A stretch of 64,000 nt of DNA, taken from contig MLAV02000006.1 in assembly GCA_001870995.2 (NCBI GenBank), forward strand, positions 186,001 to 250,000. The letters are read 5' to 3'. The notes under the pieces are model-generated. The model did not search any database. It was given only the letters and a program-made list of their open reading frames with translations, and was not told the origin of the DNA. Origin of the DNA: Chitinophaga sp. CB10. Its GTDB lineage: Bacteria > Bacteroidota > Bacteroidia > Chitinophagales > Chitinophagaceae. The position numbers were made by a program, and so were the translations under genes. Below are positions 45,639 to 55,700 of this stretch, one piece after another; position 1 is the first letter of the stretch, and each line of letters starts with the position of its first letter.

Positions 45639-47294
45639 ATGAAGCAGAAAGTATTAAAAGTACACCCGGCGGATAATGTGCTGGTGGCTTTACAAGACCT
45701 CGAAGCAGGCAGCGTGGTGACCTATAACGGTACCGACTATACGCTCAAGGAAAAGATTCCGGCAAAACATAAATTCACCACCAGTCCTTTGCAGAAAGGG
45801 GACAAGATCACCATGTACGGGGTGCTGGTAGGGAAAGCGCAAACGGACCTGGAAACAGGCGTGCGCATCTCCACCGAAAACGTGAAGCATGCGGCCAACG
45901 GCTACGCCCTTTCCCCGGAAAGGCGCACCGCCTGGCATATCCCGGACATCAGTAAATGGAAGGACCGCACCTTTATGGGCTATCACCGTGCCGATGGCAG
46001 CGTGGGCACCGGCAACTACTGGCTCGTTATCCCGCTCGTGTTCTGCGAGAACAGGAACGTGGAAGTGCTGAAAAACGCCATGCTCAAAGAGCTGGGCTAT
46101 GCCAAGCCGGATAAGTATGCCTCCTTCATGCAACAGCTGATTAAGATACAGCAGTCCGGCGGCGATGTGCAGCAGGTACTCGCCACCACCTGGACGGCCG
46201 AAGAAGACGCCGACGCCGGCAAACGCATTTTCCCGAACGTGGATGGCATCAAATTCCTCACCCATGAAGGCGGCTGCGGCGGTATCCGCCAGGATGCCCA
46301 AACGCTTTGCGGGCTGCTGGCTGGCTACATCACCCATTCCAACGTAGCCGGCGCTACGGTGCTGAGCCTGGGCTGCCAGAACGCGCAGATCAGCATGCTG
46401 CAGGACGAGATCAAAAAACGCGATCCGAATTTTTCCAAACCACTCTATATACTCGATCAGCAACAAACCGGCTCTGAGCCGCTGCTGATCACCAACGCGA
46501 TCAAACAAACCTTCGCGGGCCTCATGCTCGCCAACCAGGTAACCCGCCAGCCGGCCCCACTCAGCAAGCTGACGATAGGGCTGGAATGCGGCGGTTCCGA
46601 CGGCTTCTCCGGCATTTCCGCCAACCCGGCCATCGGCTATACCAGCGACCTGCTGGTGGCGCTCGGCGGTTCCGTGATACTGGCCGAGTTCCCTGAACTC
46701 TGCGGCGTAGAGCAGGAAATGAGCGATCGTTGTAAGAGTGTGGAGGATGCCAACAGGTTCATTGACCTGATGCGTACCTACGCCCTCCGGGCAGAAGAGG
46801 CAGGCTCCGGATTTGACATGAATCCTTCTCCCGGTAACATCAAAGACGGCCTGATCACTGACGCCATCAAATCCGCAGGCGCCGCTAAAAAGGCAGGCAC
46901 CTCGCCGGTGGCAGCCGTACTCGACTACCCGGAAAAGGTACAGCGCCCGGGTCTGAACCTGTTGTGCACCCCCGGTAACGACGTGGAGTCTACCACGGCG
47001 GAAGTAGGCAGCGGCGCCAACATCGTCCTGTTTACCACCGGCCTCGGAACGCCCACCGGTAACCCGATTGCGCCGGTCCTGAAGCTGAGCAGTAATACCA
47101 AACTATTCCAGCATATGCCTGAAATCATTGACATCAACACCGGTACGATCATCGACGGTGAGGAAACCATTGAAGAAGCCGGACAACGAATACTCGACTA
47201 CGTGATAGAAGTAGCCAGTGGAAATATTCCAGCGAAATCTGTAGTAAATGGTCAGGATGACTTTATCCCCTGGAAAAGAGGTGTTTCATTGTAA
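45639..47294 (+). CDS. uxaA: Altronate dehydratase
   Basis: 551 residues. An N-terminal SAF domain (~1-95) is followed by the UxaA catalytic core with HRADGSVGTGNYW, THEGGCGGIRQDA, GLECGGSDGFSGISANPAIG and CTPGNDVESTTAEVGSGANI. It dehydrates D-altronate to 2-keto-3-deoxy-D-gluconate and is an iron-dependent enzyme in this family. Only 2 bp separate it from uxaB, so coupled translation is likely. Confidence 0.96.
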   Translation: MKQKVLKVHPADNVLVALQDLEAGSVVTYNGTDYTLKEKIPAKHKFTTSPLQKGDKITMYGVLVGKAQTDLETGVRISTENVKHAANGYALSPERRTAWHIPDISKWKDRTFMGYHRADGSVGTGNYWLVIPLVFCENRNVEVLKNAMLKELGYAKPDKYASFMQQLIKIQQSGGDVQQVLATTWTAEEDADAGKRIFPNVDGIKFLTHEGGCGGIRQDAQTLCGLLAGYITHSNVAGATVLSLGCQNAQISMLQDEIKKRDPNFSKPLYILDQQQTGSEPLLITNAIKQTFAGLMLANQVTRQPAPLSKLTIGLECGGSDGFSGISANPAIGYTSDLLVALGGSVILAEFPELCGVEQEMSDRCKSVEDANRFIDLMRTYALRAEEAGSGFDMNPSPGNIKDGLITDAIKSAGAAKKAGTSPVAAVLDYPEKVQRPGLNLLCTPGNDVESTTAEVGSGANIVLFTTGLGTPTGNPIAPVLKLSSNTKLFQHMPEIIDINTGTIIDGEETIEEAGQRILDYVIEVASGNIPAKSVVNGQDDFIPWKRGVSL

Positions 47295-47314
47295 TATTCA
47301 AATTCCACAAACAG

Positions 47315-48721
47315 ATGAGAAAGAAATTTCTGGACGAGAACTTCCTGCTGAATACAGGTACCGCCGAACGCTTGTACCATGATTTTGCGAAGGAGATGCC
47401 GATTATCGATTACCATTGCCACCTGCCACCCGCGCAGATTGCAGCCGATACCCAGTTTGAAAATATCACGCAGGCATGGCTGTACGGCGATCACTATAAA
47501 TGGCGCGCCATGCGCATCAACGGGGTGCATGAAAGCTATTGCACCGGCGATAAATCCGATTACGAGAAGTTTGAGCAATGGGCGGCCACCGTTCCAAAAA
47601 CCCTGCGCAACCCGCTCTACCACTGGACGCACCTGGAGCTGCAGCGCTACTTCGGGGTGAATGATATCCTCAACAGCGCCTCTGCCCGGAAGGTGTACGA
47701 CCATGCCAGCCAGCTGCTCCAACAGCCGGAATACAGCGTGCGTGGACTGCTCCGTAGCCGCCATGTAAAAGTGGTATGCACCACGGACGATCCGGCGGAC
47801 GACCTCCGGTACCACCAGCAAATGAAAGCCGAAAACTTCGGTATCCGCATATTCCCGGCCTTCCGCCCGGATGCCGCGATGAACGTGGATAACCCCGCGG
47901 TGTATAACGCCTACCTCCAAAAGCTGGAACAGGCGGCTAACGCCAGCATCCGTACCTACGACGATCTGCTGCAGGTACTGCAGCAGCGGCACGACTTCTT
48001 TGCGGAAAACGGCTGTACCGTATCCGATCACGGTATCGAGGAAATTTACGCGGACGCCTATACGGAGGCGGAAGTGCGCAGCATCTTCAACGAGGTAAGG
48101 GCCGGCAGGCAACTATCGCTGACGGATATACGTAAAATCAAATCCGCCCTGCTCTTTGAACTCGCCGTGATGGACTGGAAGAAAGGCTGGGTACAGCAAT
48201 ACCACCTGGGCGCCTTGCGTAACAACAACTCCCGCATGATGCGCCAGCTGGGCCCTGATACCGGCTGGGATTCCATCGGCGACTTCTCGCAGGCACGCGC
48301 CCTGGCGAAGTTCCTGGACCGGCTGGACAGCAATGACCAGCTGACCAAAACCATCATCTACAACCTCAACCCCGCAGATAATGAACTGATGGCCACCATG
48401 ACGGGTAACTTCAATGATGGCAGCATTGCCGGCAAGGTGCAGTTTGGCGCCGCCTGGTGGTTCCTGGATCAGAAAGAGGGGATGACCCGGCAGATGAACG
48501 CGCTGTCGAATATGGGCCTCTTATCCCGCTTTGTGGGCATGCTGACGGACTCCCGCAGCTTCCTCTCTTACCCCCGCCACGAGTACTTCCGCCGCCTGCT
48601 CTGCGATATACTCGGGGAGGAGATGGAGAAAGGAGAGATACCGGATGATATGGAACTGGTAGGAAATATGGTGAAGGATATCTGTTATAATAATGCCAGC
48701 GAATACTTTGGATGGAAATAA
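47315..48721 (+). CDS. uxaC: Glucuronate/galacturonate isomerase
   Basis: 468 residues, the expected length. Family motifs include the metal-binding IDYHCHLPP near residue 30, VCTTDDPADDL and the C-terminal FVGMLTDSRSFLSYPRHEYFRR. It isomerises D-galacturonate to D-tagaturonate (and glucuronate to fructuronate), feeding UxaB and UxaA. It is the last gene of the operon and precedes a strong terminator. KDG kinase and KDPG aldolase are not in the window. Confidence 0.96.
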   Translation: MRKKFLDENFLLNTGTAERLYHDFAKEMPIIDYHCHLPPAQIAADTQFENITQAWLYGDHYKWRAMRINGVHESYCTGDKSDYEKFEQWAATVPKTLRNPLYHWTHLELQRYFGVNDILNSASARKVYDHASQLLQQPEYSVRGLLRSRHVKVVCTTDDPADDLRYHQQMKAENFGIRIFPAFRPDAAMNVDNPAVYNAYLQKLEQAANASIRTYDDLLQVLQQRHDFFAENGCTVSDHGIEEIYADAYTEAEVRSIFNEVRAGRQLSLTDIRKIKSALLFELAVMDWKKGWVQQYHLGALRNNNSRMMRQLGPDTGWDSIGDFSQARALAKFLDRLDSNDQLTKTIIYNLNPADNELMATMTGNFNDGSIAGKVQFGAAWWFLDQKEGMTRQMNALSNMGLLSRFVGMLTDSRSFLSYPRHEYFRRLLCDILGEEMEKGEIPDDMELVGNMVKDICYNNASEYFGWK

Positions 48722-48726
48722 AACCG

Positions 48727-48756
48727 AAAGTCCCCTGCAAACGCAGGGGACTTTTT
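48727..48756 (+). terminator. Strong intrinsic terminator ending the pectin operon
   Basis: A perfect 12-bp stem (48727-48738 with 48743-48754, AAAGTCCCCTGC and its complement), loop AAAC, then a T tract. It lies 5 bp after the uxaC stop. Confidence 0.92.
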
Positions 48757-48817
48757 CGTACTAAAATAAAAAACCAACCTCGGGAATAGGAACCAGTACT
48801 GTGGCAGTACCCGCCCC

Positions 48818-49990
48818 TTACTCTCCGAATATCTTTCTCAGTTCCTTATCCAGCTCATCTCCGCCGGTACCTACTTCTTTAAAGATGATCCTGCCGCTTT
48901 TATCCAGCAACAGTTTCGTCGGGAAACCGGATACGGCGTACATGGCCACCAGGTCCTGCTGATCCTTATCGTAATCGTTCAGTACATGCAGCCAGGGCAG
49001 GCCATCTGTTTGCACCGCCTTTTTCCATTTCTCTTCTGCATCCGCCAGTTCGGCCGATTTTTCGCTGGCTATACCGAGGATCTCAAATCCTTTCTCCTTG
49101 TATTTTGCATATAATTCCTTCAGATGCGGATTACCCTGCCGGCAAGGGCCGCACCAGCTGCCCCAGAAATCAATTAAAAGGTATTTTCCGGTGAGAGAAC
49201 TAAGGGAGAGCGGGTTGCCGTTCAGGTCTTTCTTCGTGAATGCCGGCGCTTTACTCCCCACAGCAGTCGTCCTGATCCCTTTGATACGTTCCGCCAGGTT
49301 ACTGCCCATCGGCGTAGCTTTCATATCCGGGGAAAGTTGGTTAAATGCCTTTTCCAGGTCGTTGATGGCATAGCTTTCATATAAGCGGCTCAGCAACACC
49401 ACGCTGACGTAGGATTTGGGGTGCGAGGCAATGAATGCCTTCTGTAGTTTTTCCTGTTCGTCCGCAAGCTGTTGGATGCTGGCGCTGATGGCCTTTCGCT
49501 GATTGCTGTCCGCCGGCGTTTTGTATTTCGTCATCTCCCGCCGCAACTCCCAGATTTTTCGTGTAAGCGGTACCGTTTTCTTTTTCAGGCTGTTGAATGC
49601 TTCGTTTAGCTTGCCGCCTGTAACAGTGGCGCTAAACAGTTCACTGGCATCGCCCTTGATGGTAACGGGTTTGTCATCTATAAAAAATTCGAGGGTAGGG
49701 GCTGGCATAAACATGCCGCCTTTTACCATTTCGAACCTGGCGGAAGGATGGTTGCTGCTCATCATTACCAAAGCCGGACCTTTGATCGTGCCGGCAAATT
49801 CAAAATGGTCGCCTGACCGTACATGCCCGGTATCGGTTGTCCGGTGCATGCCGTCTACAACGGAGGCGGACAGCCGGTAACCGGCTGCGCCGGCAATATC
49901 GGCACTGATCGCATACCGCTTTTCCTGCGCCCGGGAAAGGGTGGCCAGCAACATTGTGCTGGCCAGGATAATGGTGGATTTTTGCATCAT
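48818..49990 (-). CDS. TlpA-type thioredoxin-like protein with DUF4369 domain (second of pair)
   Basis: 390 residues with a signal peptide (LSRAQ). An N-terminal DUF4369-like beta domain (~25-115) and a helical, Lys/Glu-rich spacer precede a C-terminal AhpC/TSA-thioredoxin fold (~240-388) with the redox motif WCGPC (in GSWCGPCRQG) and the cis-Pro segment VSGFPTKLLLD. Such proteins act in the periplasm as thiol-disulfide oxidoreductases. It starts 10 bp after its paralogue and ends the SusCD-TlpA operon. Its substrate is unknown. Confidence 0.92.
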   Translation of the reverse strand: MMQKSTIILASTMLLATLSRAQEKRYAISADIAGAAGYRLSASVVDGMHRTTDTGHVRSGDHFEFAGTIKGPALVMMSSNHPSARFEMVKGGMFMPAPTLEFFIDDKPVTIKGDASELFSATVTGGKLNEAFNSLKKKTVPLTRKIWELRREMTKYKTPADSNQRKAISASIQQLADEQEKLQKAFIASHPKSYVSVVLLSRLYESYAINDLEKAFNQLSPDMKATPMGSNLAERIKGIRTTAVGSKAPAFTKKDLNGNPLSLSSLTGKYLLIDFWGSWCGPCRQGNPHLKELYAKYKEKGFEILGIASEKSAELADAEEKWKKAVQTDGLPWLHVLNDYDKDQQDLVAMYAVSGFPTKLLLDKSGRIIFKEVGTGGDELDKELRKIFGE

Positions 49991-50000
49991 ATAGTTCGGT

Positions 50001-51233
50001 TTAGAATCCCATCATGGGAGCGCTCATTACTTTTTTAGGGGCGGCTTTCGCGCCTTTTTCCAGGATATTTTTAACGGTAGCCTGCGCCTCTTCGGTAAAA
50101 CCGGTGAAGCGTTCCATGATGTTGCCATCCGGGTCTACCAGGTACATGGTTGGAATGCCTGAGAACTGGAATTCTTTCATGGTCTTGTCCTTATTGTCGC
50201 TCAGGAGTTGCAGCCAGGGCATGTTTTCTTCCGTCATCGCTTTCTGCCAGGCTTTTTTATCCGTGTCGATGGAGATACTCGCTACATCAAAACCACGGTC
50301 CTTATAGGCATTGTACAATTCCTTCACTTTCGGGATGGCCTGGCGGCATGGTCCGCACCAGCTGGCCCAGAAGTCAACCAGCAGGTATTTGCCTTTGTAC
50401 TGGTCCAGCCCGGCCAGTTTGCCATCCGGCATCGGGTAGTTCACGGATGGCATGGGTTGCCCTGTTTTCAGTTTCCTGGCCTGGTTGGTATTGTAGATGA
50501 TATTTTCTTTCAGCGCCTTCGCTTCGGTGAGCCATGGGTATTTGGCTACCAGCTGGTCCAGCAGCTTCATGGCCTTGTCATACTTTTCGCCTGCTTCAGT
50601 GCCGGCCATGCCGCGGATGGCATAGATCAGCACCGGCCTGTTAGCATAGGCCTGTATCAACGCTTCGTTGCGGCGCTGATAGTCTTCATCCAGCGGATTG
50701 TAAATGCGCCTTTCATTCTTATACGCCTTTACATTGCTGTCATTCTTTTGTTTCAGGTAATAATCGAGGTTGTATTCATCGATCATCCGCAGGTAATTCA
50801 AATCCGAATTCAGCTTGCTGAGCTGGATGAAACCATTGTCGTACGAGCCTTCCACGAAGTTGTAATGCGGAATCTTGATCTTCATCCGGGCGGTGTCATA
50901 ACCGCGCATCTGTACTTTTACATCGGCGTCGCTCCAAAAGGTGGCATAGTCCCAATACATAGCATTGATCGTATAAACGCCCTGGTGGTCCTGTTTCAGC
51001 TTAAAGGAAAAAGTATTGTCCGGGCCAATCAGCGCGCTGTCTACCGCTACGCCTTTGCCGTTGAGTCCATCTTTCATGAGCCATACTTTATGCTCCTTCT
51101 GGTTGGGATCTGTAAATTGCACGGTTCCTTTTACAGTAATGGATTTTACCACTTTATCCTGCTGCGCCAGCAGGGTTGTTGGCATGGCCAAAATTGCCAG
51201 CGGCATCCACATCTTTAATACTGCTTTTTTCAT
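50001..51233 (-). CDS. TlpA-type thioredoxin-like protein with DUF4369-like domain (first of pair)
   Basis: 410 residues with a signal peptide (TTLLAQ). Same plan as the downstream gene: N-terminal beta domain (~30-125), helical spacer and C-terminal thioredoxin fold with WCGPC (ASWCGPCRQA) and a cis-Pro in FSGIPTMYLVD. The C-terminus has an extra basic tail (KGAKAAPKKV). Pairs of such genes after SusC/SusD are frequent in Bacteroidota; the uptake pair may import a substrate needing reduction, but that is inference. The upstream gap holds a 40-bp tandem repeat. Confidence 0.92.
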   Translation of the reverse strand: MKKAVLKMWMPLAILAMPTTLLAQQDKVVKSITVKGTVQFTDPNQKEHKVWLMKDGLNGKGVAVDSALIGPDNTFSFKLKQDHQGVYTINAMYWDYATFWSDADVKVQMRGYDTARMKIKIPHYNFVEGSYDNGFIQLSKLNSDLNYLRMIDEYNLDYYLKQKNDSNVKAYKNERRIYNPLDEDYQRRNEALIQAYANRPVLIYAIRGMAGTEAGEKYDKAMKLLDQLVAKYPWLTEAKALKENIIYNTNQARKLKTGQPMPSVNYPMPDGKLAGLDQYKGKYLLVDFWASWCGPCRQAIPKVKELYNAYKDRGFDVASISIDTDKKAWQKAMTEENMPWLQLLSDNKDKTMKEFQFSGIPTMYLVDPDGNIMERFTGFTEEAQATVKNILEKGAKAAPKKVMSAPMMGF

Positions 51234-51243
51234 TGGTGGTATG

Positions 51244-51403
51244 TTGATTTAAAAAGTTACTTGCGGTAAGGTGGAATTGTTTGTTGAATTAAAAAGCTGT
51301 TTGCTGTAATCCGGAATTATTCCTTGAATTAGATAGCTACTTGCTGTAATCCTGAATTATCCCTTGATTTAAAAAGCTATTTGCTGTAATCCGGAATTTG
51401 TTC
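51244..51403. repeat. Four tandem 40-bp repeats spanning the susD stop codon
   Basis: Units: 51244-51283, 51284-51323, 51324-51363 and 51364-51403. Each begins TTGAATT or TTGATTT and shares TTGCTGTAATCC at the same offset (the first is the most diverged). The fourth unit covers the last codons and stop of the minus-strand susD gene (stop 51377-51379); the other three fill the gap to the TlpA gene. The period of 40 is not a multiple of three. Each unit looks like a copy of the susD 3' end. Confidence 0.9.
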
Positions 51404-52714
51404 CAGGTAAGGATTAATAGAAAATTCCCTGGAAGGTATCGGCAGCAGGGCGTGACTGGCGGGCGCGCCAAAGGATTTTATCCAGGCTTCCCTTTTGCCG
51501 AAGCGCTGCATATCCTGCCAGCGTTGGCGCTCGCCCACAAATTCGCGCCTGCGCTCCGCTTCAATCTCCGTGAGGAATGCCGTCGCAGACGCATAGTCGC
51601 TGTTGCGCTTCACGCTGGCTTTGCGCGCGCTGCGCAGTTGATTGAACGCCGTCACGTCTACTGTACCCTTGCGGGCATTAGCTTCTGCCACAATCAAAAA
51701 CGCCTCGCTGTACCTGCAAAGGGGATAGGAGTTGGTATTTTCCTGCGGGTACTTGGTGAGGAAGTACACGGTGTCTGCAATGCTGGCGCCTTTTGCGCGT
51801 ACATAAAATGCCCGGCGTACGTCAGTGGATTCATAGGATTTTACAATCGCGGAATCCACCCAGTTGTTGCCATTGCCGGCAATGCTGGCTCCTGCTTCTT
51901 TCCCCGGCCCCAGGAGGTTAGGCATGCCGTACATATTGGAAGTAGGCACGGGTGTTTCGTTGAGTTTGAACACCGCTTCCGTACTGTTTACGCCGGATTT
52001 GAAAATATCGCCGAAGTTGTTGCTCAGCGCCAGTTTGCCGGAGCTGATCACCGCGTTGGCGAGCTGCAGCGCCGCATCGTTTTTACCCTGGTTGAGGTAA
52101 AGGCGCGCCAGCAGCAGCTGCGCGGCCTGCCTGGAGCCGGTGAGCGGATTACTGTAATCGTCCAGCAGCTCTGCCGCTTTGAGCAGGTCTTTTTCCACCT
52201 GCGCCTCCACTTCGGCTACGGTGTTGCGCACCCCGCGCTGCTTGGGATCTTCGTTGCCATATACCAGCGGTACGCCGCCAAAGTGATCGGCCAGCCATTG
52301 GTAGGAGTAGGCCCGCAGCAGGTATGCCTCGCCGGCGGCCATGCGGATGGCCGTATCGCCGGCATGCGCCTGTTCATAACGGATCACCATATTCACCATG
52401 GCAATGGTGGCATAGGGCTGGCGGAAAACGAAAGTCAGCCCGTTGTCCAGCGGGGATACATTGTTGACCTCCCAGGTAGGAAAAGTCATCGACGTAAAGT
52501 CGTCGGACATTACATCCTGGTAGCCATAAAAGGAATACAATGAATTGTTCTTTGTAAACGTCAGCTTCGCGCCATTGATCACCAGCGGCAGATTAGTGCT
52601 GGTAAGTTTGTCGAAACTGATTTGCGTGTCCGGCACTATTTCATCCAGGTTCTTACTGCAGGATGCCAGTAAACAGGCCGTAGCTATGAGGAGCGGATAT
52701 CTTAAGCATTTCAT
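51377..52714 (-). CDS. SusD/RagB-family lipoprotein of the TlpA locus
   Basis: 445 residues, short for a SusD, with a lipoprotein signal (LLASC, Cys ~19). The family segments AAGEAYLLRAYSYQWLADHFGGVPLV, AAQLLLARLYLNQG and the C-terminal EIEAERRREFVGERQRWQDMQRFG with LLPIPSREFSINP are present as separate motifs. It should bind the ligand imported by SusC 12 bp upstream. Its final codons form the fourth unit of the tandem repeat. Ligand unknown. Confidence 0.93.
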   Translation of the reverse strand: MKCLRYPLLIATACLLASCSKNLDEIVPDTQISFDKLTSTNLPLVINGAKLTFTKNNSLYSFYGYQDVMSDDFTSMTFPTWEVNNVSPLDNGLTFVFRQPYATIAMVNMVIRYEQAHAGDTAIRMAAGEAYLLRAYSYQWLADHFGGVPLVYGNEDPKQRGVRNTVAEVEAQVEKDLLKAAELLDDYSNPLTGSRQAAQLLLARLYLNQGKNDAALQLANAVISSGKLALSNNFGDIFKSGVNSTEAVFKLNETPVPTSNMYGMPNLLGPGKEAGASIAGNGNNWVDSAIVKSYESTDVRRAFYVRAKGASIADTVYFLTKYPQENTNSYPLCRYSEAFLIVAEANARKGTVDVTAFNQLRSARKASVKRNSDYASATAFLTEIEAERRREFVGERQRWQDMQRFGKREAWIKSFGAPASHALLPIPSREFSINPYLEQIPDYSK

Positions 52715-52726
52715 GTGGCAAACGAT

Positions 52727-55700
52727 TTAGAATGTCAGGTCAAGACCGATAACGGCGGATTGCGGGTTTGGCATGTTGGAAGTAACAATTCCGGAGTTGG
52801 AAGCCGCTTCCGGATCAAAGCCGATGTACTTCGTTATGGTGAAGAGGTTTTGCGCCGCTACATATACCCGTGCTGAAGTCATTTTTACTTTGGTCAGCAC
52901 CGTGGCAGGCACCGTGTAGCCCAGCGTAACGTTGCGCAGGCGGAAGTAGGAAGCGTTGTAGATGAACTGCGTGGAAGGGCGGTAGTTCCAGTCCGCCGTT
53001 TGCCCCGCTCCATGCCTGCCGGTGATGGCCCTCGGCACGTCCGTTACATCCCCGGCCTTGCGCCAGCGTTTGTTCACGATGTCGAACATATTCGGCATCG
53101 CGCCATAGAAGTCGATATCATAACTGCGCAGCGTCTGCTCGTAATAGTCATAGATCTTATTGCCGGAGACATAGCTGAACAGCGCTTCCAGGCTAAACCC
53201 TTTGTACCCCATCGTGATAGTGGTGCCGCCGGTAAATGCCGGCACGGCGATGGGCACGGTGATCATATCATTGGAGTCCCATTTGCCGTCTTTGTTTTGA
53301 TCCTTATATACCATATCGCCGGTTTGTGGATCCACGCCCAGGGATTCATACACCATCACGGAACCTACGGACTGGCCTACTTTTGCTTTGGATTGCGGGC
53401 CGCCAAAAATAAAGGTCCCGTAGTTGGTCAGGGAGTCCTTGAGGCTGATGATCTTATTCCGGTTCACATTGAAGTTGGTGGCCACCTTCCAGCTGAAAGC
53501 CCTGCCGGCCTTGCTGCTGAGGGCCATCTCCACATCCACGCCGCGGTTGCGGATGTTACCGATATTGTCCGGGATGGACTGTGCGCCGTATATCCAGGAG
53601 ATTTCGTTCCTGCTCATGAGGCCATCCGTAAGTTTGCTGTAGTAATCCACCGCCAGCGTCAGGCGGTTCTGGAGCAACGTCGCGTCAATGCCGGCATCCA
53701 CCTGTTTGGTGCGTTCCCAGCGGATATTAGGATTGCCAATGAGGCCGTTCATCTGCAAGGCGGAAACGCCGTTGTAGCTGGTGGCCACCAGGAGGTTTTG
53801 CGCATCCCATAAGCCCAACGGCCGCATGTTGCCGCTGATGCCGTAGCTGGTGCGGAGTTTCAGCTGGGAAATCAAGCGGTTGCCATAGAGGAAATTTTCT
53901 TTGGCGATATCCCATCCGCCGGAGATGGAGGGGAACCAGCTGTAACGGTTTTCCTTCAGGAGCTTGGAGGAGCCGTCCCGCCGGATGCTGGCGTTCAGCA
54001 GGTATTTGCCCTGCCAGTCCATACCCGTACGGAGAAAGTATCCGTCGGACAATTCTTTGCTGTACGTATTGTAATTCGCAATCGCGCCAATGCTGCCATA
54101 GGCGGAGCCTGCCCCCGGGCCGGTGATGCCGTCCACTTTCGGGTAGCCGGTGAGGTCGTACCCGAGGCTGCTCAACTCGTTGCTGTAGTACGTGTAACCT
54201 GCTGTGGCATTGATGCCCAGGCGACTGATACGCTTGTTGTAAGTGAAGTAGTTGTCGAACGTAAAGTTGAAATTGTCCGTACCGGAAGTTTTGGTAGAGC
54301 CGCCACCGGACTTACCCAGGTAGGTATAGGGAGAATAGAAATCCCTGCTGATGGTATTCACTTTTCCTGCATTAAAAGCAGAGCGGAATTGCAAATCCTT
54401 TGTGATAGTGACGTCAGCTGCCAGCTTGCCGATATAACTGTTGGTTTTATAGCGGTTCTTATTATCGAGCATGGCGCCCAGCGGGTGTTGCTGCATACCA
54501 ATGTAATACCCCAGCGTACCATCTGCATTGTAGATAGGTTCCTCCGGCGTATCGGGCCTGGCCTGGAACGCATAGGCGATGGGGTTGGAAATATTTTTGG
54601 ATACGCTCTGGTTGATAGACAGGCCTCCGTTGAGTTTCAGCCAGTTGTTCACGGCCTGCGTAACGTCCAGCCGGCCGGTATAGCGCTCAAACCGGCCGGT
54701 GCCCCAGACCACTTCTTCGGAATAACGGCCGAGGGACATGAAGTAACTGTTCTTTTCCCCGCCGCCGCTCATGCTGGCCTGTACGTTGCTGACAGGAGCG
54801 TTTTTATTTTTGATCTTCTCAATCCAGTTGGTGCTTCGGTTGGCTACATTCAGTCCGTTTACCTGCGAAGTCAGCGTTTTGATTTCATTGTTCAACTGGC
54901 TTTTCTGGTTAGGGTCCAGGTTGGCGTTCGGATCGTTGAGCAGCCGGTTAATGTCTGCCAGGCGGTTGTTGCGGGCATCCAGGAAAGCGGATTTATATTC
55001 TTCAGAAGTAAGCATGCGCCGGGAAGTATGCACATTGTTCACTCCCGTATAGGCGTTCACGTTAAAGGTTGGTTTGCTGTTGAACTTTCCTTTTTTGGTG
55101 GTGATGATGATCACGCCGCTGCTGCCCCTGGCGCCGTAGATAGCGGCGGAAGCGGCGTCTTTCAGCACTTCCATGCTTTCAATATCCTGCGGGTTGATGG
55201 TGTTTAGGTTGATGCTGCCGCCTTCGACGATCAGTCCGTCGATTACGAGTAGGGGGTTTGTATTGGAGGCTGCCACGGATTGCGCGCCCCTGATCTGGAT
55301 ATTCGGGCTGTTACCGGGGCTGCCGCTGGTGTTGGCCACCCACACCCCGGCCACCCTGCCTTGGAGGGCTTTGCCGGCGTCGCTGACGATGTTTTTTTCC
55401 GGCGCAAGGGCGGCGCTGCCCACGGTGGAAATGGAATTGGTCACCGTCGCCCGTTGCTGGGAACCATAGCCCACTATTACGGTGCTGTTCAAATCCACCG
55501 CACGCACTTTCATCAATACCGGCCCGGTGCTGATCAGCGAAGCTTTGATGATCACATTTTCAAAACCCATGCTCGAAATCTGCAGTTGGGCATTGGCCGG
55601 TACGTTCAGTTCAAATTCGCCCTCCGCATTGGTGGTAGCGCCTTTGGTACTGCCTATTACTTTTACCGTGGCTCCGGGTACCGGTTGTTTGGTCAGGGAG

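Noticed and set aside
51244..51403. 40-bp repeats considered as a CRISPR array
   Set aside because: There are no spacers, the units are adjacent and imperfect, and no cas gene is present.
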